64,000 nt of DNA from Candidatus Brachybacterium merdavium (lineage in GTDB: Bacteria > Actinomycetota > Actinomycetes > Actinomycetales > Dermabacteraceae), in assembly GCA_019118275.1 (NCBI GenBank), contig DWZH01000093.1:34934-98933 (forward strand), read 5' to 3'. A program made the position numbers and the translations under genes. Below, in pieces: positions 30,012-38,867 of the stretch (position 1 is its first letter; the number at the start of each line of letters is the position of its first letter). The notes beneath the pieces were generated by a model that was not told the origin of the DNA, made no database searches, and saw only the letters and a program-made list of their open reading frames with translations.

Positions 30012-30926
30012 TCAGCTCGCGGGATGGAAGTAGGTCGTCCCCAGGGCGCGCGTGACCGCGCCGGTGACCATCTGCAGCTGCTCCATCTCCTGGTCGAAGT
30101 CGGCGGTGATGTCCTCCAGCGGCCGGAAGCGCAGGCTCGCGGCGGCGCGCCCGATGATCCGCCGCGCCGGATCGGCGGTTCCCATCCGGTCGAAGCTGTT
30201 GCCGTGCAGCTTGGCCAGCGTGTCGAGCGCGTGATCGACCTCGAGCAGGCAATGGGCCGCCGAGCGCGGGAAGATCGAGTCCAGCAGCAGGAACTCGATC
30301 GCCTGCGCGGCGCCGACCCGTCCGCGGTAGGAGCGGATGTACGCTTCGTGCGCGCTGCAGCTGCGCAGCAGCATCACGATCGCGGCATCCGAGGTGTCGG
30401 CGAGGTCGTGGGACTGCAGGATGCGGGCCAGCATGTCGGCCCGTTCGAGCAGCTGCCCCACCCGCAGGAACAGCCACGCCTCGTCACGCGTCATGGATGC
30501 GTCGACCAGCCCGTTGAGCACGGCGCAGCGGTCCTTGGCGAACTGGAAGGTGCCGTGCATGCGGAAGGGCCGCACCGCGCGCGCCATGCCCAAGGTGGTG
30601 GTGTTCAGCGACTCCCACACCTCGGTGGAGAGCACCTCACGCGCGCCCCGGGCGTTCTCCCGCGCCGTCTGCAGGGCGCCGGCGACCGAGGAGGGGTTGA
30701 CGCGATCGGTGACCAGGCGATCCAGCAGCCGCTGCACCGTCAGGTCCTGCTCGTCGACGTGGCGGATCCCGAAGATCTCGTACACCCCGTTGCAGGCCAG
30801 GGGGACGTCCTGAGCGGCGTCCTCGGTGATCGACTGCAGCTTCACATCCAGGATCCGGGCGGTCTGGTCGGCCCGCTCGACGTAGCGGCCGATCCAGAAC
30901 ATCGCATCGGCGATCCTACTGAGCAT
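30012..30926 (-). CDS. Alpha-E domain protein
   Basis: 304-residue all-helical protein of the alpha-E family, the regular partner of circularly permuted ATP-grasp proteins. MLSRIADAMFWIGRYVERADQTARILDV at the N-terminus is the hallmark, repeated in spirit at RVGQLLERADMLARIL. The ATG at 30926 has GGGGAG upstream and lies inside the end of the ATP-grasp gene (11-base overlap), showing coupling. Role proposed for the family: part of a peptide- or amide-bond-forming system; not experimentally settled. Confidence 0.9.
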   Translation of the reverse strand: MLSRIADAMFWIGRYVERADQTARILDVKLQSITEDAAQDVPLACNGVYEIFGIRHVDEQDLTVQRLLDRLVTDRVNPSSVAGALQTARENARGAREVLSTEVWESLNTTTLGMARAVRPFRMHGTFQFAKDRCAVLNGLVDASMTRDEAWLFLRVGQLLERADMLARILQSHDLADTSDAAIVMLLRSCSAHEAYIRSYRGRVGAAQAIEFLLLDSIFPRSAAHCLLEVDHALDTLAKLHGNSFDRMGTADPARRIIGRAAASLRFRPLEDITADFDQEMEQLQMVTGAVTRALGTTYFHPAS

Positions 30927-32640
30927 CGTCTCTCCCCTTCCCCTCGGAGGTCTCCGCCCGGTCCAGGGCGGCTCGCGGGTTCTCGGCGAGAGGGTCCTTG
31001 GCGGGCGGGTCCTGCGCCTGCGGGTCCTGCACATCGTCCGCATCGATGATCGGAATCGTCGAGGTCACCGGGTCCGGTTCCGCTGCCTGCTCCTCCTTCT
31101 CCTCCGCCAGGCCCTCGTCGAAGCGCTCTTCGAGGGGGTCCTCGACCGGTTCGTCCTCGAGCTCCTCCTCGGCGGAGGCGGTGGTCGGGGAGGCACCGGC
31201 CAGCACCCAGGTGTCCTTGGAGCCACCGCCCCGCGAGGAGTTCACGACCATCTCGCCCTCGGGCAGGGCCACCCGGGTCAGTCCGCCGGGCAGCACCCAC
31301 ACCTCGTCACCGGAGTTCAGGGCGAAGGGCCGCAGGTCCACGTGGCGCGGCTCAGGGCCATCCTCGACCAGGGTGGGGACGGTCGACAGCTGCACCAGCG
31401 GCTGGGCGATCCAGCCGCGCGGATCGGCCAGCAGGCGCTCGCGCAGCGCTTCGAGCTCGTTGCGATCGGCGGCGGGACCGATCACGATGCCCTTGCCGCC
31501 GGAGCCGTCGACCGGCTTGACCACCAGTTCGTCGAGACGGTCCAGAACCTCGGCCAGCGAGTCGGGATCCTCCAGTCTCCAGGTGTCGACGTTGGGCAGG
31601 ATCGGCTCCTGCCCCAGGTAGTAGCGGGTCAGCTCGGGCAGGTAGGTGTAGGTGAGCTTGTCGTCGGCGACCCCGTTGCCGATGGCGTTGGCGACCACGA
31701 CGTTCCCGGCCAGGATGGAGCGCACCAGTCCCGGCACGCCCAGCATCGAGTCGGGCCGGAACACCTCGGGGTCGAGGAAGTCGTCATCGGTGCGCTTGTA
31801 GATCACATCGACCCGGCGCAGACCGGCGGTGGTGCGCATGTAGATGCGCTCATTGCGTTCGACCAGGTCTCCGGCTTCGACCAGATCCACGCCCATGGTG
31901 CGCGCCAGCAGGGAATGTTCGAAGTACGCGCTGTTGTAGCGGCCCGGGGTCAGCACCACGACGGTGGGCTCGTCGGTCGCGCCGACCGGGGCGGCGGCCC
32001 GCAGCGCGGCCAGCAATCTGCCCGGATACGCGCTGACACGGCGCACGGGCCGATCGGCGAACAGCTCCGGGAAGGTCTGGGCCATGGCGCGGCGGTTGGA
32101 CAGCACGTAGCTGACGCCGCTGGGGGTGCGGGCATTGTCCTCCAGGACCCGGAAGCCGCCGGCACCGTCGCGCACCAGGTCGATGCCGGAGATGTGGACG
32201 CGCACGCCGTTCGGCGGCCGGTACCCGCGCATCTCCTCGACCAGGTAGCTGGACGAGGAGATCAGCTGCCGGGGCACCACTCCGTCGACGATCACCCGCT
32301 GGTCGGTGTAGAGGTCATCCAGCAGATGCTCCAGGGTGCGGACGCGCTGGGCGACACCGGCGGAGACGGTCGCCCACTCCTCGGCAGCGATCAGCCGCGG
32401 CACCGCGTCGATCGGGAAGGGGCGCTCCTCGCCCTCGTAGTCGAAGGTGATGCCCTGATCGAGATAGCTGCGTGCCAGGGTCTCCGAGCGGGTGCGGAAG
32501 TCTTCCAGTCCGATGCGCGACAGGGCTCGGTGCAGAGCGGCGTAGGTGGGACGCACCGAGCCGTCGGGCGAGAACATCTCGTCACCGACCGCTCCCGACT
32601 CAAACGCCTGGAACAACACGCTTCCTGACATGCCTACCAT
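30916..32640 (-). CDS. Circularly permuted type 2 ATP-grasp protein
   Basis: 574-residue predicted ATP-dependent carboxylate-amine ligase. Family blocks: ISSSSYLVEEMRGY, VLEDNARTPSGVSYV, LTPGRYNSAYFEHSLLA and KPVDGSGGKGIVIGP (ATP loop), SRGGGSKDTWVL near residue 480. The last 90 residues are an acidic, Pro/Asp/Glu-rich tail (EEELEDEPVEDPLEERF and similar) with no domain. GGAGG lies before ATG 32640; ATG 32631 also fits. Together with the alpha-E gene this matches the pair found beside rpsT in mycobacteria. The product of the ligase is unknown. Confidence 0.9.
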   Translation of the reverse strand: MVGMSGSVLFQAFESGAVGDEMFSPDGSVRPTYAALHRALSRIGLEDFRTRSETLARSYLDQGITFDYEGEERPFPIDAVPRLIAAEEWATVSAGVAQRVRTLEHLLDDLYTDQRVIVDGVVPRQLISSSSYLVEEMRGYRPPNGVRVHISGIDLVRDGAGGFRVLEDNARTPSGVSYVLSNRRAMAQTFPELFADRPVRRVSAYPGRLLAALRAAAPVGATDEPTVVVLTPGRYNSAYFEHSLLARTMGVDLVEAGDLVERNERIYMRTTAGLRRVDVIYKRTDDDFLDPEVFRPDSMLGVPGLVRSILAGNVVVANAIGNGVADDKLTYTYLPELTRYYLGQEPILPNVDTWRLEDPDSLAEVLDRLDELVVKPVDGSGGKGIVIGPAADRNELEALRERLLADPRGWIAQPLVQLSTVPTLVEDGPEPRHVDLRPFALNSGDEVWVLPGGLTRVALPEGEMVVNSSRGGGSKDTWVLAGASPTTASAEEELEDEPVEDPLEERFDEGLAEEKEEQAAEPDPVTSTIPIIDADDVQDPQAQDPPAKDPLAENPRAALDRAETSEGKGRDDAQ

Positions 32641-32714
32641 TCAACACCCTCCTCCACCGTCACAGCGGGCTTCACCGGGATTGCCCGGCGCAGGGCCCGC
32701 GGGAAGCGAGCATC

Positions 32715-33386
32715 ATGTCCCTGGGGTCCAGGTTGTCCGCCCTGCTGCGCAGCGTTGCACGTTCACCGACTGCGAGGCGCTCGGCGCGCAGACTGGGCCG
32801 CCGGGCGATGCGCGCGATGGGCGCCGACGGCGGGAGCAGGGCCACCGCCACAAAGCAGCGGCCGGCCGGTGCACATTCACCGGACCCGGCATCCTCCCGC
32901 GTGCACGGCGGGGCGGACGACTTGCACTCGGCGCCAGCGCTCGTCGATCGCCGCGGAAGCAGCCCGGTCGACATCACCTATGCGCCGCGCCGCGACGATG
33001 CCCCCGATCCGGGCGAGGTGGTCTGGGCTTGGGTCCCGTACGAGGAGCACCTCGGTCGGGGGAAGGATCGGCCGGTGCTGGTGCTGGCCGAAGAGGCCGC
33101 CTCCCGGGGTGGCCCGGACGGGTCCGGTCGCGTGCTGGTCGCCCTGATGATGACCACGCGGGACCGCGCGGAGAACGGAGAGGTCCACACCGACCAGCAC
33201 GGCTCGACCTGGGTGGACATCGGCACAGGTGCCTGGGACCGGCAGAGGCGTGACTCGGAGGTGCGGGTGGATCGGCTGCTGCGCCTGCCTCCGACCGCGG
33301 TGCGCCGTGAAGGGGCACGGCTCTCGCCGGCGCGATTCGAGCGGGTCGCCGACGTGGTACGCACGGTCCACGGATGGGATCGATGA
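32715..33386 (+). CDS. PemK/MazF-family toxin-like protein, no antitoxin neighbour
   Basis: 223 residues. The C-terminal 130 match the PemK/MazF fold (DPGEVVWAWVPYEEHLGRGKDRPVLVLAEE, later LVALMMTTRD and a DSEVRVDRLLRLP strand). The N-terminal 90 residues are basic and low-complexity. Classical MazF is an mRNA interferase of about 110 residues encoded behind a small antitoxin; none is visible here, so a housekeeping role or an unlinked partner is possible. Diverges from the ATP-grasp operon; rpsT follows after 254 bases. Confidence 0.75.
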   Translation: MSLGSRLSALLRSVARSPTARRSARRLGRRAMRAMGADGGSRATATKQRPAGAHSPDPASSRVHGGADDLHSAPALVDRRGSSPVDITYAPRRDDAPDPGEVVWAWVPYEEHLGRGKDRPVLVLAEEAASRGGPDGSGRVLVALMMTTRDRAENGEVHTDQHGSTWVDIGTGAWDRQRRDSEVRVDRLLRLPPTAVRREGARLSPARFERVADVVRTVHGWDR

Positions 33387-33424
33387 CACGCCTCACCGAT
33401 CGTGGCCCGTACCGATCGAGCTGG

Positions 33425-33453
33425 TAGTGTCTCTCTTCGTATGTGTGACATAC
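33425..33453 (+). promoter_or_regulatory. Possible rpsT promoter with palindrome
   Basis: TAGTGT (33425-33430) is a fair -10 and is followed by the perfect palindrome GTATGT-GTG-ACATAC at 33439-33453. A leader of about 200 bases would result; it contains a G+C-rich hairpin at 33571-33588 (CGGTCCCC against GGGGCCG). Confidence 0.35.
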
Positions 33454-33640
33454 CGCGAGGTGTGCGCACGCCGCTCAGCCCACCGTGTCCGGGTGCGGCG
33501 GTCCGTGCGACCCGAGTGAGTACCCGTGGCAGCGACCCGGTACCGACGTCTCCAGGCGAGTCCCCACCGCCGGTCCCCGTCGGGGCCGATCCTCTGCCGC
33601 CGCGGATGATCCACCGACACAGCACTAGAGAAGAGTCTTC

Positions 33641-33907
33641 GTGGCAAACATCAAGTCCCAGATCAAGCGAAACAAGACGAACGAGAAGGCACGACTGCGC
33701 AACCGCGCGGTGAAGTCTGAGCTCAAGACCCACGTCCGCAAGGTCCGCACGGCCGTCTCCGCCGGGGACGCCGATGCCGCCGGCGAGGCCCTGAAGGTCG
33801 CCTCCCGCAAGCTCGACAAGGCCGCCTCCAAGGGCATCATCCACCAGAACCAGGCCGCGAACCGCAAGTCCGGTCTCGCCAAGCTGGTGGCCTCGGTCCA
33901 GGCCTGA
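33641..33907 (+). CDS. rpsT: 30S ribosomal protein S20
   Basis: Primary 16S rRNA-binding protein, 88 residues, Lys/Arg-rich helices as usual ([19 protein letters not shown], then [26 protein letters not shown]). GTG start, preceded by GAGAAGAG. The long leader upstream could carry feedback control, which is known for S20 in other bacteria. A strong terminator ends the gene after a 56-base tandem duplication. Confidence 0.98.
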   Translation: MANIKSQIKRNKTNEKARLRNRAVKSELKTHVRKVRTAVSAGDADAAGEALKVASRKLDKAASKGIIHQNQAANRKSGLAKLVASVQA

Positions 33908-34019
33908 TCGACGAGCTGCGAGCCTGCGAGCGGCAGGAGATCAGGCAGACCAACACCGCCTGATCGACGAGCTGCGAGCTTGCGAGCGGCAGGAGAACAG
34001 GCGGACCAACACCGCCTGA
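33902..34019. repeat. 56-base tandem duplication at the rpsT 3' end
   Basis: Starting with the last codon and stop of rpsT (GCCTGA), a 56-base unit is repeated at 33958 with about three differences, and a third copy begins at 34014 (GCCTGA) before diverging. Each unit carries a second copy of the end of rpsT, so it arose by duplication across the stop codon. Confidence 0.9.
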
Positions 34020-34027
34020 CCGCGCTC

Positions 34028-34066
34028 GCGACGGGCCCCGCACCATCAGGGTGCGGGGCCCGTCGC
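34028..34066. terminator. rpsT terminator
   Basis: Perfect 16-base arms (GCGACGGGCCCCGCAC against GTGCGGGGCCCGTCGC) and a 7-base loop. Confidence 0.9.
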
Positions 34067-34298
34067 TGTCCGAAGGCCCGGCCTGCGTCTCTTGTTCCGT
34101 TCGTGCGAGCGCCCGCGGGGACGCGGTGTTCTCGGGGCGAGCCATCGTGACGATGCGGCGCACCCCAGCTCCTGGTGCGGTATCGCGGGGACTGGGGCGA
34201 TCGCCGCGGTGGCTATGTATCAGGCGGGCAGCGGCCCAGAGCGGTGCAGGGCGGCCGCCTCCTCGATGCGGGCCGGCCGCAGCTGGATCCAGTGGGGA
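34067..34298. other. Non-coding stretch between rpsT terminator and holA
   Basis: About 230 bases with no convincing gene, RNA or repeat. Short open frames here have no start signal and no family resemblance. Confidence 0.5.
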
Positions 34299-35285
34299 TC
34301 AGCGGGCCCGGCGGGCACGGCAGATCTCCATCACCATCCGCTGGACGGACCAGCGGGGGTCACGGCCAGCGCCCTTGACTTCGTGATCGGCACGAGCGAC
34401 GGCCTCGATGGCGCGGGCCAGGGAACTGTCGTTCCAGCCGCGGACCTCACGAGAGAGGTTGCGGACCATCCAGTCGGGCATCCCCAGGCTGCGGGCGCTG
34501 GCCCCGGGGCTGGAGACCTTGGCCAGCGAACGCATCTTGGAGGCGACCGCCGCGACGATGGGAACCGGGTCAGCCCCGGTCAGCTGGGCCTGGGCGAGCA
34601 GCTGGAGCGCATCCTGCTCACGACCGGCGATGGCGGCGTCGGCGACGGCGAATGCGGTGGACTCGACCCGCCCGGCCGTCAGGGCGTGCACATCCTGTGC
34701 GGAGACCGCCGGAGCCTGGCCGTCCCCATCGGGGGTGGTGTCGTCGATGAGCTGACGACTGATGGCGGCGAGCTCGGCCAGGTCGGTGCCGAAGGCGTCG
34801 ACCAGGGCCGCGACCGCATCGGGCTGGACCCGACGGCCGGCACGCGCGAACTCGGCGGCGACGAAGGCCTGCTTATCCCCTGCCCGTTTGACCGGGCTCG
34901 CATCCACTCTCGGGATCCCCGCCTTCTTCACGGCGTCCAGGAGCTTCTTGCCGCGGTTGCCCCCGCGATGGACGAGCACCAGGGTGACGTCCGGCTCCGG
35001 GGCGGAGAGATAATCGAGGATTTCCAGGACCAGGGCGTCCGGGGCCGACTGCAGCTCGGGGACGATCACCAGCCGCGCTTCACCGAACAGGGAGGGGCTG
35101 GCGACCTGGGCCAGGGCTCCGGGGACGGCGGCATCCCCGGAGAGATCGTGGACGGCGACCTGCGGGTCCGCTTCCCGCGCCAGTGCACGCAGGCGCTGGA
35201 CGGCGCGGTCGGCGATCAGTGTCTCGGTGCCGTGGACGAGCACGATCGGTGCGAGGGCGACACTGTGCCACTCGACATCGCTCAC
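34299..35285 (-). CDS. holA: DNA polymerase III subunit delta
   Basis: Clamp-loader subunit that opens the beta clamp. 328 residues: an N-terminal AAA+-like fold (LAPIVLVHGTETLIADRAVQRL replaces the Walker A, as expected of delta), a central helical lid and the C-terminal collar (WMVRNLSREVRGWNDSSLARAIEAVARADHEVKG). GTG start 35285 with AGGAG upstream. It follows comEC closely, the order comEA-comEC-holA common in actinobacteria. Confidence 0.94.
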   Translation of the reverse strand: MSDVEWHSVALAPIVLVHGTETLIADRAVQRLRALAREADPQVAVHDLSGDAAVPGALAQVASPSLFGEARLVIVPELQSAPDALVLEILDYLSAPEPDVTLVLVHRGGNRGKKLLDAVKKAGIPRVDASPVKRAGDKQAFVAAEFARAGRRVQPDAVAALVDAFGTDLAELAAISRQLIDDTTPDGDGQAPAVSAQDVHALTAGRVESTAFAVADAAIAGREQDALQLLAQAQLTGADPVPIVAAVASKMRSLAKVSSPGASARSLGMPDWMVRNLSREVRGWNDSSLARAIEAVARADHEVKGAGRDPRWSVQRMVMEICRARRAR

Positions 35286-35318
35286 GGGGACTCCTCACTG
35301 CTCGGGACGGGGACGATC

Positions 35319-37673
35319 CTATCGGGCCGGGCCGACGCTCCGTGGCACGGAGGGATCCTCGGCGGGCAGGATGACGGTGCCGTGGACGTCCGTGCGCACA
35401 GCGGTGGTGCCGTGGTCATCGAGCATCTCCAGCAGCTCATCGGTGGGGTGGCCGAAGGGGTTGTCCCGGCCGGCCGGGACGAGGGCCACGGACGCACCCA
35501 GATGCTGATACAGGGGCTCGTGCTGGAAGCGTGAGCCATGATGGGCGACCTTGACGATGTCGGCGGCTCCGGGATCCAGGGCGAGCAGCTCCTGCTGGCC
35601 GACGGGTTCGAGATCCCCCAGGGACACCAGCCGGGTGCCGTCCGGCCAGGTGGCCGCCAGCGTGACGGAGCAGTCGTTGGCGGTGTCATCGCCGGAACCG
35701 TGCTCACGGGCAGCGGCCGACTGGGCGGCCTCGGCCGAAGGGGGCCACAGCACCTCCAGCTCCAGTCCCCGGCTCTCCCAGGTCCACCCGGTGGTCACCG
35801 TCTCGGCCGGGACGGCGCCGACCGTGGCGGCGCGCGCCTCGGGGATCGGGCAGTTCCACTGCTCGGCGGGGGCACGAGGCCCGGTCAGCGCGGTGTTGCC
35901 ACCGATGTGGTCCTGGTGAGGGTGGCTGAGTACGAGCAGGTCGATCCGGGTGACCTGCAGACGATTCAGGCAGTCGGTGAGAGCGGCGGGGTCAGGCCCG
36001 GTGTCGATCAGCACCGTCGGCTCGGACCCAGCGCTGCCGCGCAGCAGCACGGCATCGCCCTGGCCGATCGCGCAGACCGCGACCAGCCACTGCGGCCCGC
36101 TCCCGAACGGGGTGAGGCGGCCGGTACCGGGAGCGAGGGCCACCACCAGTGCGGCCGCAGCGACCCACCGCACCAGGCGGATGCGGCGGGCGGCGAGGGT
36201 GATCGCGCCCGCCAGCAGCACGGCGATGGCCAGCAGCACCCCGGTGGCCCCCTCGGGCACGGCGATCCGGGAGCCCGGCAGAGCGTCGGCAGTGCGGGAG
36301 ATCAGCAGCACCAGGTGCGCTCCCCCGCCCGCGAGGGTGTTCAGCGCCTGGGAGAGAGGAGGGACGACGGAGCCGACGATCATCGCCAGCAGCCCGATCA
36401 CGGTCGTGGGGCCGACGATCGGTCCGACCGTGATGTTCACCGGCACCGCCCAGATCGAGATCTCGGGGGTGAGCAGGATCAGGATCGGTGTGCACACCAG
36501 CTGTGCCACGGCGGGCACGGCGAGCACCAGGGCGGCTGCGTGGCCGATACGCCCCCTGCTGAGCTCCGTGATCGCGGTGGCCAGGGGCGGGGCTGCGATC
36601 AGGATCGAAGCGGTGGCCAGAGCCGAGAGCATGAATCCCACGGACGAGGCGGTGACCGGGTCGATCACCGACCACAGGGCGACGGTCAGCGCCAGCGCCG
36701 CCACCGGGGAGGCGCGCACGCCGACGAAGCGTGCGGCCAGCAGCGGGGCGACCATGGTGGCTGCACGCTGCACGCTGGGTTCCTCACCGACCAGCCACAC
36801 GTAGCCGGCCACCGCCGCGGCCGCCAGAGCGATCCGCGGTCGTCTGCGCACCCCGACCAGCAGCAGGGGCGCGATGACCGCACCCAGCACGAGGGCGATA
36901 TTGGCCCCGGAGACGGCGACTAGATGGGAGATCCCGGCACGGCGCATGATCTCCTCGGTCTCCTCCCCCATGCCGGCGGTGTCGCCGCTGGTCATTCCGC
37001 GTACCAGAGCTGCTTCGTCATCGGGCAGGTGGGCGGTGGCTTCTCGGGCCTGCATGCGCAGGGCGTGCCGGAGGTCGTCCGCGATGCCCGCCGCGCCGTC
37101 CCTCTGCAGGGCGGTGGCGCCGCTCGCGCTGAGCACCAGCAGCCCTCCGCCCTCGCGCAGGGTTCCGCGCACGTGGACGCGATCGCCGGGACGAGCCTGG
37201 GAGAGCCCCTCGGCCCCCTCCCCCTGGGCCCGCAGCAGCAGCGGCAGCGATGCCGGCAGGTGCGCCTCGTCCTTGCCCAGCAGGGCATGTCCGCGGACGG
37301 TGCGGGCCATCGTCTGGAGCCCGGAGCGCGACCACGGCGGCCCACGGTCCGGAGGGGCCGGCTCTCCGGCAGTGACCACGACCATCTCGACCGTCAGGGC
37401 TTCGGCTGCGGCGTCCTCGAGCACCTCGGTGGCCGCGGTGTGGCGCTGCAGCGCCGGGAACAGCAGTGCCCCCGCCAGGGCCATGACCCCCAGGTGGGCG
37501 AACACCGCGTGGGCGGTGCGGGTACCGCCCAGGAGCATCACTGCGGCCAGGGCCAGCGAGACGATCACGGCAGCCCCGGCGATTCCTGCCGCCGCGCCGA
37601 CGGTGATGCCCAGCACCGCCAGTGCCCACACCACGGTCGCGGCGGGTAGCAGCTGCAGATCGGAGCGGCGCAT
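35319..37673 (-). CDS. comEC: ComEC/Rec2-family DNA-uptake channel protein
   Basis: 784-residue membrane protein. An N-terminal OB-like region lies between helices, the competence domain (RRAGISHLVAVSGANIALVLG) starts a block of about eight helices, and the C-terminal 280 residues form a metallo-beta-lactamase-like nuclease domain with LSHPHQDHIGG and AHHGS. It imports single-stranded DNA in competent bacteria. ATG 37673 has GGAGG 6 bases upstream; GTG 37676 is adjacent. The full set of pilus genes for uptake is not in this window. Confidence 0.94.
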   Translation of the reverse strand: MRRSDLQLLPAATVVWALAVLGITVGAAAGIAGAAVIVSLALAAVMLLGGTRTAHAVFAHLGVMALAGALLFPALQRHTAATEVLEDAAAEALTVEMVVVTAGEPAPPDRGPPWSRSGLQTMARTVRGHALLGKDEAHLPASLPLLLRAQGEGAEGLSQARPGDRVHVRGTLREGGGLLVLSASGATALQRDGAAGIADDLRHALRMQAREATAHLPDDEAALVRGMTSGDTAGMGEETEEIMRRAGISHLVAVSGANIALVLGAVIAPLLLVGVRRRPRIALAAAAVAGYVWLVGEEPSVQRAATMVAPLLAARFVGVRASPVAALALTVALWSVIDPVTASSVGFMLSALATASILIAAPPLATAITELSRGRIGHAAALVLAVPAVAQLVCTPILILLTPEISIWAVPVNITVGPIVGPTTVIGLLAMIVGSVVPPLSQALNTLAGGGAHLVLLISRTADALPGSRIAVPEGATGVLLAIAVLLAGAITLAARRIRLVRWVAAAALVVALAPGTGRLTPFGSGPQWLVAVCAIGQGDAVLLRGSAGSEPTVLIDTGPDPAALTDCLNRLQVTRIDLLVLSHPHQDHIGGNTALTGPRAPAEQWNCPIPEARAATVGAVPAETVTTGWTWESRGLELEVLWPPSAEAAQSAAAREHGSGDDTANDCSVTLAATWPDGTRLVSLGDLEPVGQQELLALDPGAADIVKVAHHGSRFQHEPLYQHLGASVALVPAGRDNPFGHPTDELLEMLDDHGTTAVRTDVHGTVILPAEDPSVPRSVGPAR

Positions 37674-37719
37674 CACCGGCCTCCCTGAGCGCCGGTCGCG
37701 GTCCTGGTGACGGTCACGA

Positions 37720-38577
37720 TCACGGGCTCACCGTGATCTGGTCACGGATCTTCTCTAAGGTCGCCGGGCCGATGCCAGAGACCTCGAGCAGATCATCGAC
37801 GGAACGGAAGGGGCCGTTCTTCTCCCGGTGGTCGATGATGCGCTGAGCGATGGCCGGGCCGACACCGGACAGCTCCTCGAGCTCCCTCGGCCCGGCGGTG
37901 TTGAGATCGATCGGTCCGTCGCTGTCGGCGCCGCCGGAGGCTCCGTCGGCGGCGAGCTCTCCCCCGTCCGAGTCCCCGAGGGCCACCGGCGGGCTCTCCC
38001 CGGGCTCGGGCACATGGATCTGTTCCCCGTCGACGAGGCCGCGGGCGAGATTCACGGCAGCCAGGTCCGCTTCGGGGGTGACACCGCCCGCACCCTGGAC
38101 AGCGTCATCCACCCGGGCACCGGCCGGCAGCTCCACCAAGCCGGGACGTTCGACGGCCCCGGAGACGTGCACCACCACCGGCCCGGCATCGCTGCTGCCG
38201 GCGTCATCGCCGCTGGAGGATCCGGCCCCGTCCTCGCGCTCCGCGGGGGCCGTCCCGCCCGCCACAGCGGGCATCTTCTCCTCGGCCTCCGCCCCTGGCT
38301 CTGCGGTGGCGGTCTCGTCGAGCTCCACGGCGGGAGGGGATGCTGTCGCAGCCTCGTGGAGGGGGACGGCTGACCCGCTGCCCGACAGATGGACCGCACC
38401 GAGACCGATCAGCACCAGCACCGCGATCCCGACCAGCGCCGCGGGCGTAGGTGCAGGCAGTGCCGCCGCCCGGGAGCTGCGGCGCGGTTCGTTCCGGCGC
38501 AGCAGCACGAGAGGGCGGCGTGCGTCCCGGTGCCGTCCCCCTCGACCGCCCCGCCGCCGCCCGTGCTGAGTTCCCAT
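37720..38577 (-). CDS. comEA: ComEA-family DNA-binding protein
   Basis: 285 residues: an Arg-rich cytoplasmic start, one membrane helix (AALVGIAVLVLIGLGAVHL, about 46-64), an acidic Ala/Glu/Gly-rich linker, an SLBB domain (VVVHVSGAVERPGLVELP) and two helix-hairpin-helix motifs at the end (IDLNTAGPRELEELSGVGP and FRSVDDLLEVSGIGP). It binds incoming double-stranded DNA and passes it to ComEC. TACGGT lies 7 bases before the ATG, so the comEA-comEC-holA message is probably leaderless. Confidence 0.94.
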   Translation of the reverse strand: MGTQHGRRRGGRGGRHRDARRPLVLLRRNEPRRSSRAAALPAPTPAALVGIAVLVLIGLGAVHLSGSGSAVPLHEAATASPPAVELDETATAEPGAEAEEKMPAVAGGTAPAEREDGAGSSSGDDAGSSDAGPVVVHVSGAVERPGLVELPAGARVDDAVQGAGGVTPEADLAAVNLARGLVDGEQIHVPEPGESPPVALGDSDGGELAADGASGGADSDGPIDLNTAGPRELEELSGVGPAIAQRIIDHREKNGPFRSVDDLLEVSGIGPATLEKIRDQITVSP

Positions 38578-38584
38578 GGCCGCG

Positions 38585-38590
38585 ACCGTA
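38585..38590 (-). promoter_or_regulatory. Probable -10 hexamer of comEA (leaderless)
   Basis: TACGGT, 7 bases before the comEA ATG; the same hexamer precedes the leu leader peptide. Confidence 0.5.
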
Positions 38591-38867
38591 GACAGCTAGC
38601 CCGCCGACCGTTATCGATGGCCGTGGCTCGGGGACGGACAGCCCCTGGGGAGGAGACACCAGAACGTGACCATCGACGAAACGGTGCAGGTGGTAACGAT
38701 GATATAGAGGCATGAGGGGAGTGCTGCCCGTCGGCAACCTGGTGCAACAAGGGCTCGTCGAAGCCACCGATGGGCAGACTCGAGGAAAGAACTGACACGG
38801 GGCCGACGCTCCGGGACCGCAGCGATGCACCCCACCGTCCCCCACTCGACGATGAGAGTAGGACTTC
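38591..38867. other. Upstream region of the TRAP operon
   Basis: Non-coding. Less G+C-rich than its surroundings around 38670-38710 (GATGATATAG), where a promoter is plausible. TAGGA before the dctP ATG acts as ribosome binding site. No operator could be assigned. Confidence 0.4.

Noticed and set aside
34230..34310. Short minus-strand frame downstream of holA (WIQLRPARIEEAAALHRSG)
   Set aside because: Looks protein-like but is only about 27 codons from its best GTG, overlaps holA in another frame and has no promoter; not enough to call a gene or a frameshifted holA tail.
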